Position numbers and translations under genes: made by a program | The notes under the pieces: generated by a model | Told to the model about the DNA's origin: nothing | Database searches by the model: none | Seen by the model: the letters and a program-made list of their open reading frames with translations, nothing else | In this document: positions 26,382 to 35,810 of the stretch, in pieces | Layout: each line of letters begins with the position of its first letter | Numbering within the stretch: the stretch's first letter is position 1 | From: DASSFG01 sp035547915 | GTDB taxonomy: Bacteria > Planctomycetota > Planctomycetia > Pirellulales > JAICIG01 | Length of the DNA: 64,000 nt | Reading direction: 5' to 3' | Assembly (NCBI GenBank): GCA_035547915.1 | Contig: DASZTS010000087.1 | Location: 109,976-173,975 of the forward strand

Positions 26382-27722
26382 CTATAGGATGAACTGGCTG
26401 AGGTCTTCGTCCTTGACCACCTTCTCGAGCCGCTCCTTGACGTAGGCGGCATCGACCGCCACGCGCCCTCGCCCCCTATCGGGCGCTTCGAAGCTGAGGT
26501 CTTCCAGCAGCCGCTCCATGATGGTGTACAGCCGGCGGGCGCCGATGTTCTGGGTCGATTGGTTGACCTGGAACGCGTACGTCGCCAGCGCATCGACGGC
26601 GTCGGAGGCGAAGTCGAGTTCGACGCCCTCGGTCTCGAGCAGGGCCGTGTATTGTTTCGTGACGGCGCTCTTCGGCTCGGTCAGAATGCGGATGAAATCG
26701 TCCTTGGTCAGGTCCTTCAACTCCACACGGATGGGGAACCTCCCCTGTAGCTCGGGCATCAGATCGCTGGGATTCGCCCGGTGAAACGCGCCGGCCGCGA
26801 TGAACAGGATATGGTCCGTCTTCACGTACCCATAGCGGGTCTGGATCGTCGTTCCTTCGACGATGGGAAGCAAGTCGCGCTGCACGCCCTGCCGCGACAC
26901 ATCGGCGCTCTTCGTGTCGCTGGCTACTACCTTGTCGATCTCGTCGACGAAGATGATGCCCAGGTTCTCGGCCAGCTCGATGGCCGCCGCGTTGACCTTC
27001 TCCTGATTGATGAGCGCATCGCTCTCCTGCTCTTGGATCACCTTGCGCGCTTCCTTGACCGTCAGCTCGCGGCGCGTGGTGTTGCGGGGCATGATCTTTT
27101 CGAACATCCCCTGCAAATCGAGATCGACCTGCTCCATGCCCATTCCGGTGAGCATCATCGGCACCGCCTTCTGCTCGATCGTCATTTCGACCTTCCGGTC
27201 GTCGAGATCGCCGGCTTGGAGCAATGAGCGCATCTTCTTGCGCGTGCGTTCCTGCCGTGCGGCGGCGTCGGTCGATTCGCCCTCGTCGGCGTTTGCCAGC
27301 GCGATCGGAGGCGGGGCGAGCAGATCGAGCAGGCGTTCCTCGGCCCGGCGGGTGGCCTCTTCCTCGACCTTGGCTCGTTCGCTTTCGCGCACCAGCCCGA
27401 TGGCGTTTTCGACCAGTTCGCGGATCATGCTCTCCACGTCACGGCCGTAATAACCGACCTCGGTGTACTTGGTGGCCTCGACCTTGATGAAGGGCGCGCC
27501 GGTCAACTTGGCCAGCCGTCGCGCGATCTCGGTCTTGCCCACGCCGGTGGGGCCGATCATCAGGATGTTCTTGGGCGCGACCTCCGCCCGCATGTCTTCG
27601 CTGAGTTGCTGCCGCCGCCAACGGTTGCGGATGGCGATGGCCACCGCCCGCTTGGCGTCTTGCTGACCGACGATGTGGCGGTCCAGTTCGGCCACAATCT
27701 CGCGCGGCGTCAGGTCTCGCAA
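26382..27722 (-). CDS. hslU: HslUV protease ATPase subunit
   Basis: 446 residues from TTG 27722. GGAGG sits seven bases upstream, inside the end of hslV, so the two genes overlap by 13 bases. The long open frame to 28352 is only hslV read in another frame. AAA+ motifs: Walker A GPTGVGKT (57-64), VEATKYTEVGYYGRDVES with pore loop GYYG in place of the common GYVG, Walker B region IIFVDEIDKV, and the C-terminal DLSQFIL tail that docks in HslV. It unfolds substrates for the HslV chamber. Confidence 0.92.
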   Translation of the reverse strand: MRDLTPREIVAELDRHIVGQQDAKRAVAIAIRNRWRRQQLSEDMRAEVAPKNILMIGPTGVGKTEIARRLAKLTGAPFIKVEATKYTEVGYYGRDVESMIRELVENAIGLVRESERAKVEEEATRRAEERLLDLLAPPPIALANADEGESTDAAARQERTRKKMRSLLQAGDLDDRKVEMTIEQKAVPMMLTGMGMEQVDLDLQGMFEKIMPRNTTRRELTVKEARKVIQEQESDALINQEKVNAAAIELAENLGIIFVDEIDKVVASDTKSADVSRQGVQRDLLPIVEGTTIQTRYGYVKTDHILFIAAGAFHRANPSDLMPELQGRFPIRVELKDLTKDDFIRILTEPKSAVTKQYTALLETEGVELDFASDAVDALATYAFQVNQSTQNIGARRLYTIMERLLEDLSFEAPDRGRGRVAVDAAYVKERLEKVVKDEDLSQFIL

Positions 27723-28252
27723 GGCAGTTCCTCCACCGTGAGGTTCGTGTTCGTATAGATGTCGATGCCGGCCGCAATAGCGAGCGACTCGCGCACGATG
27801 CGGCCCGCGGGCAGGTCGGCATGGGCGATCAAGGCCCGGGCCGCGGCCACGGCATAGTTGCCTCCCGAACCGATGCCGAGCACGCCGTCGGTGGGTTGGA
27901 TCACGTCGCCGTTGCCGGTGACGAGCAGGGTGCAGCGAGCATCGACGACGGCCATCAGTGCTTCGAGCCGCCTCAACACGCGATCCGTCCGCCATTCCTT
28001 GGCCAGTTCGGTCGCCGCGCGCGGCACGTTGGATGGATAGTCCTTCAGCTTGGCCTCGAAACGCTCCAACAGGGCGAACGCATCGGCGCTGGAGCCGGCA
28101 AAACCGGTGAGCACCTTGCCGTCGAGCAGACGGCGGATCTTGTTGGCGTCGCCCTTCATCACCGACGTGCCAAGCGTGACCTGTCCGTCGCCGCCGATGG
28201 CCACTGTGCCCCGATGACGGACGGTAAGAATGGTTGTCGAATGCGTTTTCAT
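27710..28252 (-). CDS. hslV: HslUV protease peptidase subunit
   Basis: 180 residues from ATG 28252. The catalytic N-terminal Thr lies in HSTTILTVRHRG and becomes residue 1 only after removal of about five residues; the E. coli protein loses just Met. Other marks are GGDGQVTLG, FAGSSADAF, KEWRTDRVLRRLEA and GIGSGGNYA. It is a threonine peptidase forming a double hexamer gated by HslU. It is first of a two-gene operon with hslU. Confidence 0.92.
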   Translation of the reverse strand: MKTHSTTILTVRHRGTVAIGGDGQVTLGTSVMKGDANKIRRLLDGKVLTGFAGSSADAFALLERFEAKLKDYPSNVPRAATELAKEWRTDRVLRRLEALMAVVDARCTLLVTGNGDVIQPTDGVLGIGSGGNYAVAAARALIAHADLPAGRIVRESLAIAAGIDIYTNTNLTVEELPCET

Positions 28253-28380
28253 CAAGTAGTTGCGAGGGCGCGCGTTCGGCGATCGAGCCAAGCCCCATTT
28301 TGGCCCAAATCTTGAAAAGACACCAGTGGCACCGCGGCCGAGGACTTGTCACGCGCGGCGAGCAGACCTATCCTGGCGCT

Positions 28381-28698
28381 ATGCCCCAAGACGCAGAGAA
28401 TTTTCGTGCGACGCTGGCCGAGCTTCATCGGCAACTGGATGCGGCACACAGCCTCGACCCCTCCACGCGCGACATGGTGCGGCAAGCGATCGCCGACATT
28501 GAACATACATTGGCCCGGGATCCGCACGCATCGGCAAGAGGCGCTACGAGCGGCAAGTTGTCCCGTAGCGAGGCCGCCGAGCATGCGTCGGTGGTTCGCC
28601 GCCTGGGCGACGCCGCACGCGAATTCGAAGCGACACACCCGACGCTCTCCGGCTCGATCGGGAGCGTGATCGATGCCCTGGCGCAAATGGGAATCTAG
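28381..28698 (+). CDS. DUF4404 family small protein
   Basis: 105 residues from ATG 28381. It begins with helical LAELHRQLDAAHSLD and RQAIADIEHTL, and ends with EFEATHPTLSGSIGSVIDALAQMGI, the C-terminal pattern of DUF4404. All-helical, soluble, function unknown. It is divergent from hslV and lies ten bases before the amidohydrolase gene, with which it may be cotranscribed. Confidence 0.75.
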   Translation: MPQDAENFRATLAELHRQLDAAHSLDPSTRDMVRQAIADIEHTLARDPHASARGATSGKLSRSEAAEHASVVRRLGDAAREFEATHPTLSGSIGSVIDALAQMGI

Positions 28699-28708
28699 GC
28701 CGCCGCTT

Positions 28709-29875
28709 ATGCGCACGCTGTTGATGTGGTCGCTCGCGGCGGCGATCGGTGCCGGGGCGGCGGCAGAAGAGCCGCCCCTCGACGGTCGCGATGGTCGGCA
28801 GCTCTTGCTCGATCGATTCCAGCCGCGGTCCAAGCTCAAGGTCGGCGAACATCCGCTCGCGAAGGCCAAGTTCCCCGTGGTGGATGTGCATGTTCACCCG
28901 CGGATCCGCTTGCACCACGCGCCGCAGGAACTAAAAGACTTCGTGGGCGTGATGGATCGGCAGAACGTTGCCGTGTGCGTCAGTCTCGACGGCGGCATGG
29001 GCGACGCCTTCGACGAGCACGTCGCCTATTTGTGGACGAATTATCGCGACCGCTTCCTGATCTTCGCCAACGTCGACTGGCGGGGCCAGGGGAAGGCCGA
29101 CGACCCGGCGACGTGGGATTGCCAGCGGCCCGATTTCGCACGGCGCATGGCCAAAGAATTGGCTCGGCTCAAAGGACTCGGTGCGAGCGGGCTCAAGGTT
29201 TTCAAAGATTTCGGATTACGATACCGAAACGCCGACGGTTCTCTCATCAAGGTCGATGACCCACGTTGGGATCCGATCTGGCACGCGTGCGGTGAACTGG
29301 GCCTGCCGGTGATCATGCACACCGCCGACCCCGCTGCTTTCTTCGAACCGATCGACGAAACCAACGAACGCTGGGAAGAGCTTCACCGTCATCCCGACTG
29401 GAGCTTCTTCGGGCCCCAATGGCCAACGCGAGGCGAGCTGCACGATGCCCGGAACCGTATCATCAAACGGCATCCCGGCACGACCTTCATCGGCGCCCAC
29501 TTGGCGAACGACGGCGAGGATCTGGCCGAAGCGGGGCGTTGGCTGGATGAATACCCGAATTTGGTTCTGGAAATCGCCTCAAGGATCAATGAGCTGGGCC
29601 GCCAGCCTTACACGGCCCGCGATTTCTTCGTGCGCTACGCCGATCGCATCTTGTTTGGCACGGACGGGCCACGTTCGCCCGACCGGTTGGTGTCTTACTG
29701 GCGGTTTCTGGAAACGCGCGACGAATATTTCGCTTATGCCGAGACGCCCTTTCCGCCGCAAGGCTTTTGGCGGATCTATGGCATCGATCTGCCCGACGAC
29801 GTACTCAAGAAAGTGTATTCCGAGAACGCGGCGCGGATAATTCCGGGGGTCAAAGAGCGCTTGGCCAGACGGTAA
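28709..29875 (+). CDS. Exported amidohydrolase-family protein
   Basis: 388 residues from ATG 28709. A signal peptide (about 1-22, ending AAAEE) precedes a metal-dependent TIM barrel: VVDVHVHPR (His-x-His ligands), GLKVFKDFGL, VIMHTADP, FIGAHLAND and a closing LFGTDGPR with the catalytic Asp. This is the COG2159 amidohydrolase type, which includes decarboxylases and lactonases. Ligands look complete, so it should be active. The substrate is unknown, and the export signal suggests a periplasmic or extracellular compound. Confidence 0.8.
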   Translation: MRTLLMWSLAAAIGAGAAAEEPPLDGRDGRQLLLDRFQPRSKLKVGEHPLAKAKFPVVDVHVHPRIRLHHAPQELKDFVGVMDRQNVAVCVSLDGGMGDAFDEHVAYLWTNYRDRFLIFANVDWRGQGKADDPATWDCQRPDFARRMAKELARLKGLGASGLKVFKDFGLRYRNADGSLIKVDDPRWDPIWHACGELGLPVIMHTADPAAFFEPIDETNERWEELHRHPDWSFFGPQWPTRGELHDARNRIIKRHPGTTFIGAHLANDGEDLAEAGRWLDEYPNLVLEIASRINELGRQPYTARDFFVRYADRILFGTDGPRSPDRLVSYWRFLETRDEYFAYAETPFPPQGFWRIYGIDLPDDVLKKVYSENAARIIPGVKERLARR

Positions 29876-29922
29876 GAACGCCTCCGACACCGCATTGCGG
29901 GCGCGGTCCCCACCAGCACCCG

Positions 29923-30858
29923 CTACAACCGTCCCGCGTTGGTCTCAGCCCGCAGCTCGTCGATCATCTCGCGGGTCGCGGCCGCCACCGCCTCTTGCCA
30001 GCGTTCGGCACCAAAACGTTCTTCGTAACCGCGGCGAGCATAGGCGAAGATGATGCCGCGAGAATTGTTGACGACCGCGCCGAGGCCCTGCTCATCGAAG
30101 GCGCCGGCCACGTCTCGGCCAGTCGCACCCTGGCTGCCATAACCAGGTACGAGAAGCCACGCGCTGGGCATGACCGAGCGTAGCTCACGGAGCTGCTCGG
30201 GATAGGTGGCCCCGACCACCGCACCCACGGCACCGTAACCGTGATCGCCACGCGTTTCGGCCGAGAGCTGTTCGACGAATTCTGCTACGTGCCGATAGAG
30301 CGGCTGGCCGCCAGCATCCAGATCCTGAAACTGTCCGCCACCCGGGTTCGATGTTTTCACGAGCGCGAAGATCCCTGCTCCACGTTGATTCGCCACCTCG
30401 ACGAACGGCTGAATGCTATCGGCGCCGAGATAGGGGCTGACCGTAAGGGCATCCGCCCGCCATCCGCTTTCTTCGCCCAGATAGGCATCGGCGTAGGCCG
30501 TCGCCGTGGTGCCGATATCATTGCGCTTGCCGTCCAGAATGACAAACAGCCCCTTCGATCGCGCATGGTGAATCACCTCCCCCAGCGCCAGCATTCCGTC
30601 CGGTCCGAGTTGCTCGAAGAAGGCGGCTTGCGGCTTCACAGCCGGTACCACCCCGGCGACCACATCGATCACATCGGCACAGAAACGGAAATAGACCTTC
30701 GCCATCGCCGCGCGATCCTGCGCGGAAATGCCGCTCGTCAGCGCAGGCGGCAGTTGTTCCCAACGCGGGTCGAGCCCGACCACCACGGGATTTCGTTTTT
30801 CGCGCACGGCCCCGATGAGCCGTGCGGCGAAATGAGTTGTCGGCGACCTGGCATCCAT
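29923..30858 (-). CDS. pyrF: Orotidine 5'-phosphate decarboxylase (type 2)
   Basis: 311 residues from ATG 30858; an ATG at 30894 is also in frame. Motifs are VVGLDPRWEQLP, VPAVKPQAAFFEQLG, the catalytic ILDGKRNDIGTTATAYA with the Asp-Lys-Asp array, and LLVPGYGSQGA. The length and the KRNDIGTTA form match the longer subfamily-2 enzymes. It makes UMP from OMP in pyrimidine synthesis. Monocistronic; it converges on the amidohydrolase. Confidence 0.92.
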   Translation of the reverse strand: MDARSPTTHFAARLIGAVREKRNPVVVGLDPRWEQLPPALTSGISAQDRAAMAKVYFRFCADVIDVVAGVVPAVKPQAAFFEQLGPDGMLALGEVIHHARSKGLFVILDGKRNDIGTTATAYADAYLGEESGWRADALTVSPYLGADSIQPFVEVANQRGAGIFALVKTSNPGGGQFQDLDAGGQPLYRHVAEFVEQLSAETRGDHGYGAVGAVVGATYPEQLRELRSVMPSAWLLVPGYGSQGATGRDVAGAFDEQGLGAVVNNSRGIIFAYARRGYEERFGAERWQEAVAAATREMIDELRAETNAGRL

Positions 30859-30909
30859 GCCGGGAAGCTTAGCCGATTTGGTCGACGATGCCAAACCGAC
30901 CGTAACATC

Positions 30910-32733
30910 CTAGCGCTGGTCCGCCGCCACCTCGCGCAGCGCCCTCAGGTACGCTGCGATCTCTTCGTGGATTTCCGTCGTCTGCGAAATGACCAATGAG
31001 CCCGAGTTGGTGAATTCTTTGATCGCGCCCGGACCGCCCACTTCGTCCCAGGTCGTCGGCCCCAGAGTGCTTGTGATGGTGTCGATCAGCGAGCGAAACT
31101 CGAGCACGTTGGCCTGCTGCGACTTGCCCGCGGGCGTTGCGACCAGGTCGAAGACGGGATACACCTTCGTCACGAGCATGTTTTCCGCTTCGGTTTTCGA
31201 CGTGATCGCGAGCACTTCATCGCGAATGATGTAGGTCAGATCCAACTCGCCGAGCAGTAGCTTGAACGCCGTTCTCAATGTAACGCTCTGAATCTGCCGG
31301 GTGATCGGCGTATCGGTGCCGACGCCAGCGTCGCTGAGGGCCTTACGGTCAAGCCAAAGTTTTAGATTGCCCTTGGCGGCAAGCTCCTTCAGAGCTTCGC
31401 TAAACGGCGTTTCGACGAACCCAACGTCACACATTCCGTCGAGCGACTCTTCGATCTGCCGTTCGCCGGCAACAGGAGCCGGATCGGCCTCTGCGGGCCA
31501 GTCCACCTGCGGTCCCGGCGCTGCCAACTGGAGAGTTGTCCCTTTTTCCACACTCGTCGACATGGCGATGCGGCCCGGCAGAACATCCTTGAGAAACTGC
31601 GCGACTTGTTGCTGCACCTCGCGTGTCTGCCGCACGACCAGCGTGTCTCCAACGGCACCGACGAAGCCGTTTCCTTTGGGCTGCCAGCTCTGCGGCTCAA
31701 CCATCTTGGGTAGCAGTTGGGCAATCTCGGTAGCCGAATCGGCAAGATGCTCGTCAGTTTGTGCGGCAGCCGTCGAGGACCCGGCAGCATTCGCATCATG
31801 GGGCTTCTGAGCCGGCGCAGGCGCGGCCTGGGGCGCTGCGGCCCCCATTTGCGGAAGAGCGTTCGCGGCTGCCGCCGCAGCCTCTTTGTCACTCAGCGCC
31901 ATCATTCCGCCCTGCATCGGATTTACCGCAGCGCGGCCGGAGGGGACACTGTTTGCGCCGAGGAACCGATACGCCCTGATCTGCAGTCCGCCGTCTTTGG
32001 CCGGAGGCTGTGGTTGTGGCCCGCCATCTGAGGCTTTCACGACGGCAAGCTGCTTGTCGCGAGCAGCGCGCAGTGCGGCGAGCAGCCTTCGGGTGTGTTC
32101 GTGAACCTCCTCCGTCTGGCTGAACGTGATCGAGCCGGAGTTGCGATCTTCCTTGATCGAGCCCGGGCCGCCCACTTCGTCCCAGCTCGTGGGGTCCACT
32201 GTGCTCGTAATCAGGTCGATCACCGAGCTGTAATCGTCTCGGCCTGCTTGTTCCGACACCACCGGCGGGCGAAATTTGCTATTACGCGTGACGAGATCGC
32301 GCACCGGGTAGACTCTGACACGCAGCATGTTCTCCGCTTCGGTCTTGCTCGTAATCATCAGATAACCGTCGCCGACGACGTACGTCAGGTCGAGGTCGTT
32401 CAGCATCAGCCGTAGGACCGAACGCAACGTAATGCTTTCGAGATCGATCGTGATCGGTGTGTCGCTGCCCACGCCGGCGTCGGTCAGGGCCTTGGTGTCA
32501 AACTGGATTTCTATCCGGTGCATTTGCTTCAGGCTCGCCACCACTTCACTCAGCGGCATCTCGGAGAATTCGACCGTCGTCGGCTGGTCGAGCGCGGCCA
32601 GGATTTTGGCTTCACGCTCGGTCGGCCGAGGGCGTGCCGCGGTGGGCGGCTCGGCCGCTGGCAAAACGGCCAGCATCGATACGCACGCGCAGAGACAAGA
32701 ACTAGCGAAGATGGGACGGGCATAGCGCAACAT
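30910..32733 (-). CDS. Secreted protein with tandem STN-like domains
   Basis: 607 residues from ATG 32733, with a signal peptide (about 1-27, ending LPAAEP). Two copies of one module are present. In each, a V-F/S-E-P start leads to DAGVG(S/T)DTPIT, a hydrophobic L-L-x-x-L-D-L-T-Y strand, I-T-S-K-T-E-A-E-N-M-L, a V-Y-P-V-D-L-V stretch and a TSWDEVGGPG (copy 1) or TTWDEVGGPG (copy 2) segment. A third, partial ending (PKMVEPQSWQ) lies between them after an Ala/Gln-rich linker. This resembles the STN/N0 domains of secretins, but no secretin barrel follows. Function unknown. Confidence 0.75.
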   Translation of the reverse strand: MLRYARPIFASSCLCACVSMLAVLPAAEPPTAARPRPTEREAKILAALDQPTTVEFSEMPLSEVVASLKQMHRIEIQFDTKALTDAGVGSDTPITIDLESITLRSVLRLMLNDLDLTYVVGDGYLMITSKTEAENMLRVRVYPVRDLVTRNSKFRPPVVSEQAGRDDYSSVIDLITSTVDPTSWDEVGGPGSIKEDRNSGSITFSQTEEVHEHTRRLLAALRAARDKQLAVVKASDGGPQPQPPAKDGGLQIRAYRFLGANSVPSGRAAVNPMQGGMMALSDKEAAAAAANALPQMGAAAPQAAPAPAQKPHDANAAGSSTAAAQTDEHLADSATEIAQLLPKMVEPQSWQPKGNGFVGAVGDTLVVRQTREVQQQVAQFLKDVLPGRIAMSTSVEKGTTLQLAAPGPQVDWPAEADPAPVAGERQIEESLDGMCDVGFVETPFSEALKELAAKGNLKLWLDRKALSDAGVGTDTPITRQIQSVTLRTAFKLLLGELDLTYIIRDEVLAITSKTEAENMLVTKVYPVFDLVATPAGKSQQANVLEFRSLIDTITSTLGPTTWDEVGGPGAIKEFTNSGSLVISQTTEIHEEIAAYLRALREVAADQR

Positions 32734-33004
32734 AACGGCTCTCCTACTCTGTTCGACCGAAAAACACGGAATGTGCGGGAAATGGAGCGGCCAGGAAGGC
32801 CACCGCGCCTGCGACGATACCACTACTTCTGACTCGATACAAGCATTTTTGCGCGTTAGGGAAGAAACCCGTGGCAACTTCCTAACAAATGGCTCAACCC
32901 TCACGACGCCTGTTGCCGATACAGATGGCACGCTAACGGATGCAGCGGGCAGCCTGCGCCTGCGCCATCGATTCGATACAGCAAGCCAGTAAGGAAGCGA
33001 GACT

Positions 33005-33241
33005 ATGGCACGATGCCGCTTACGCGTTTACTACGGCCCGGAAAGCACCGCTACCGCCGAAGCCGAAGTACCCGAAAACACCGTACGCGCTCGGGTGGGC
33101 GAAATCTTTCCGTTGCTGGCCGATGCCGTCCGCAGCGAAAGGACCTGGCTCCGCGACTTCGCGGACGACGAAATTACGATCTCGACCGACCTCTACGAAG
33201 TCATCCTGGCTTACCAGCATTGCCGCCGCCCCTCGGCCTAA
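33005..33241 (+). CDS. Small conserved-looking hypothetical protein
   Basis: 78 residues from ATG 33005. It starts RCRLRVYYGPE and carries an acidic segment VPENTVRARVGEIFPLLADAV followed by RTWLRDFADDEITISTDLYEVILAY. It has no membrane segment or Cys pair. Codon use and composition look like a real gene, and similar short proteins seem to recur in planctomycetes, but I can assign no function. It is divergent from the tandem STN gene across a 271-base gap. Confidence 0.55.
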   Translation: MARCRLRVYYGPESTATAEAEVPENTVRARVGEIFPLLADAVRSERTWLRDFADDEITISTDLYEVILAYQHCRRPSA

Positions 33242-33311
33242 CCGGCGACTTTGGCGCGATCTAAAGCGAACGTGCCCCACACGCCGCCTGTTTGTGAAAC
33301 GGGGCGCCTTG

Positions 33312-34805
33312 TCAATCAAGGTGCTTTCGACGGAGCCCGACTAGCGCGGTGAGAGCCGGCTTGTGACTGCCCGCCGCATCGAATAAGCCGCCGTGCGCCA
33401 ATTCTTCCGACTCGCCATCCACGAGTTGGTTCCAGAAGATGCCGTGCACCGACGGCTTGGAGATCAAGAGCGGCACGTAATGCTTGATCCAGCCTGCCTG
33501 GTTTTCCGGCGACCAACCGCCCGGCATGGCTTGCGCCATCGGAGTTAAGCGGCCACGCCCGGCCGGCACCGACGCTTCGCCCCCCGGCACGGCGAGCGTT
33601 ACGTGCAGAGGCAAGCCGAGATAACTCCACAGGTCGAGCAGTCGGCTGAACTCGAGCCGATCGCGCGGATAGCTGCCTCCCGGCTGGTAGCCCATGTTGA
33701 TCTCGATTCCGACGGCCGACAGCTTCAAGCCCGAGCGGACCAAGGCGTCGGCGAAGTGCAGCGGCGAAAAGTCGGGCGCCGAGCGGCCCATATACTCCGC
33801 CCAGGGTTGATCGAAACGCACCGCGAGAGGCGTGTCGGGATCGAGCTCCTGGGTCACTTCGATGGCCCGCGCGGCCAGACGCAACCGCTGTTCTTCGCTG
33901 AGCGTGAGTCCCTCGCCGACGTTAACGCGCGCCGCACATTGCCAGAAGTCAACCTGCCCTCGATAGCGCGTGACCACTTTCTCGACGAACTCGGTGACGA
34001 ACGAAAGGATGCTGTTGAAGTCGCCTTCCCAGAGGTAGAGCCAATCGGGCAGACCGCCGGCATCGAGTCGCAACAAGGGGCCGCCGTAGACCGGCAACTC
34101 GCTGGCGCGGCAGGCGGCGATCTGACGGTCGGGCACGTCCCATTGGCAAACGCCTTCGCTCGCTTCGATCGCGCGCCAGGTGAGCGGAACCTGGGCCGCG
34201 TTGAAGGCTTTCAGATAATAAGCGGCCAGCGGCATCTCGAGTCGATGCTGCCCCAGGTTGGCGGCCAGCAGCGTGCGCAGCTTTTGTCCGCTGCGGTGCC
34301 GCGCCGCCAACGCCTGATCGGCATAGCTGGCGACGAGCAGGTCGGCGGCGTCGAGCGCCAGCACGATCGCCTTCTGCGCCAAGGCGGTGGCGCGTGCGGA
34401 GTCTTGTTGGCTGGTGACCGCGTGCGACAGAGCTTCGAGCGCCTTGTGCATCGCCGATTCGACCTTGGGCGGCACCATCAACCCGATCGATTGCCAGTCG
34501 GCGATCTGGTTGCGCACCTGGTTCACCTTGCCACGCGCCAACTCGACCGCCAGGTGGTAAGGCCGATCGCGCTGCATCAACGTGGCCGTAGCCAGCATGA
34601 ACCGGCCATGCCCTTCGACCGGCCAGGGGATGTGGAATTTGCCCGAGTCGACGACGTTGCGCTCGACGATCAACTCGCCGTTTTGCAGCCGCGCGCGGCA
34701 AAGCCAGGGTATCTGGTCGGGACCAGACATGTACGATTGCTCCGCCATTTGAGGCGTCAATTGTCCGCCTGCGGGAACAATCAGCCGGAGGGAACCTGTC
34801 GGCAT
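33312..34805 (-). CDS. GH10 (endo-xylanase) fold protein lacking the catalytic glutamates
   Basis: 497 residues. The first 150 residues resemble the N-terminal region of planctomycete GH10 proteins. The barrel follows, with TWRAIEASEGVCQWDVPDRQI and a C-terminal GIFWNQLVDG...GLFDAAGSHKPAL that matches the end of xylanases. In active GH10, the acid/base lies in W-D-V-V-N-E and the nucleophile in T-E-L-D. The corresponding places here read FWQCAARVNVGEG and LHVTLAVPGG, so neither Glu is at its normal position. It has no clear signal peptide. Most likely a non-catalytic carbohydrate-binding relative. Confidence 0.65.
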   Translation of the reverse strand: MPTGSLRLIVPAGGQLTPQMAEQSYMSGPDQIPWLCRARLQNGELIVERNVVDSGKFHIPWPVEGHGRFMLATATLMQRDRPYHLAVELARGKVNQVRNQIADWQSIGLMVPPKVESAMHKALEALSHAVTSQQDSARATALAQKAIVLALDAADLLVASYADQALAARHRSGQKLRTLLAANLGQHRLEMPLAAYYLKAFNAAQVPLTWRAIEASEGVCQWDVPDRQIAACRASELPVYGGPLLRLDAGGLPDWLYLWEGDFNSILSFVTEFVEKVVTRYRGQVDFWQCAARVNVGEGLTLSEEQRLRLAARAIEVTQELDPDTPLAVRFDQPWAEYMGRSAPDFSPLHFADALVRSGLKLSAVGIEINMGYQPGGSYPRDRLEFSRLLDLWSYLGLPLHVTLAVPGGEASVPAGRGRLTPMAQAMPGGWSPENQAGWIKHYVPLLISKPSVHGIFWNQLVDGESEELAHGGLFDAAGSHKPALTALVGLRRKHLD

Positions 34806-34862
34806 GGCCGCTGTTTCGTTGTAGCGCTGTTTTGTTGAGGCTCGAGCCGTTATCCTAATCTT

Positions 34863-35765
34863 ATGCTAGCATCGGCCGTCCTGGAAACGTGTTTGTCGCC
34901 CCTTCCCATGCGAAGAGGCAAAGTGCGCGATGTCTACGATCTCGGCGAGATGCTGCTGCTCGTCGCCACCGATCGTATCAGCGCCTTCGATTGGATACTG
35001 CCCAGTGGCATCCCCGACAAGGGGAAAATCCTCACGCAATTGAGCCGTTTTTGGTTCGAATTGCTCGGCGAGCCGCACCATCTGATCACATGTGATGTCG
35101 ACGAAATGCCGTTGCCGGACGGGATCGACCGCGGTCCGCTCGCCGGGCGGACGATGCTCGTACGGAAGACGAAGGTTGTACCGATCGAGTGCGTGGCTCG
35201 TGGTTACCTCAGCGGTTCGGGCTGGAAGGAATACGTTCAGCACCGCACCGTCTGCAAAATTCCGCTACCGGCCGGCTTGACGGAGAGCGACCGACTGGCC
35301 GAACCGATCTTCACCCCCGCCACGAAGGCAGAGAGCGGCCACGACGAAAATATCTCCTTCGAGACCATGAGCGAGGCGGTTGGCCACGACCTTTCGGAAG
35401 AGCTACGCCACAGGACGCTCGATGTTTATCGCCGTGGCTCGCACTACGCCCGCGAGCGCGGCATTATTATCGCCGACACGAAATTGGAATGGGGGCTGGT
35501 GGCAGGCCAGGGAAATGGGCGGGCGACGGCCATCCTGATCGACGAGGTGCTCACGCCCGATAGCTCGCGCTTTTGGCCGGCCGACCGTTATCAGCCCGGT
35601 CGCGGGCAGGCCTCTTTCGACAAACAATACGTACGCGATTGGCTGGAAGGCACGGGCTGGGATAAGCAGAGTCCGCCCCCCGCGCTCCCCGAGGAGGTCA
35701 TCGAGCGCACGCGTGCGAAATACATCGAGGCCTTCGAAATCCTCACCGGCCGCAAGTATTCATAG
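34863..35765 (+). CDS. purC: Phosphoribosylaminoimidazole-succinocarboxamide synthase
   Basis: 300 residues from ATG 34863. SAICAR synthetase marks are RRGKVRDVYDLG, TDRISAFDWILPSGIPDKG, the conserved VRKTKVVPIECVARGYLSGS, and IIIADTKLEWG. The length is that of the eukaryote-like bacterial form (about 300, against 240 for E. coli). It joins aspartate to CAIR in purine synthesis. No ribosome site is seen, and TATCCT (34851-34856) ends six bases before the ATG. Confidence 0.93.
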   Translation: MLASAVLETCLSPLPMRRGKVRDVYDLGEMLLLVATDRISAFDWILPSGIPDKGKILTQLSRFWFELLGEPHHLITCDVDEMPLPDGIDRGPLAGRTMLVRKTKVVPIECVARGYLSGSGWKEYVQHRTVCKIPLPAGLTESDRLAEPIFTPATKAESGHDENISFETMSEAVGHDLSEELRHRTLDVYRRGSHYARERGIIIADTKLEWGLVAGQGNGRATAILIDEVLTPDSSRFWPADRYQPGRGQASFDKQYVRDWLEGTGWDKQSPPPALPEEVIERTRAKYIEAFEILTGRKYS

Positions 35766-35810
35766 CCTGCCGCACGCTTCGCACCGTCATCCCCTTTCGG
35801 AGTTTGAGCA

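Noticed and set aside
26382..28352. 656-residue frame that seems to fuse an unknown domain to HslU
   Set aside because: The upstream part is hslV read out of frame. A GGAGG-TTG start at 27722 gives a normal HslU.
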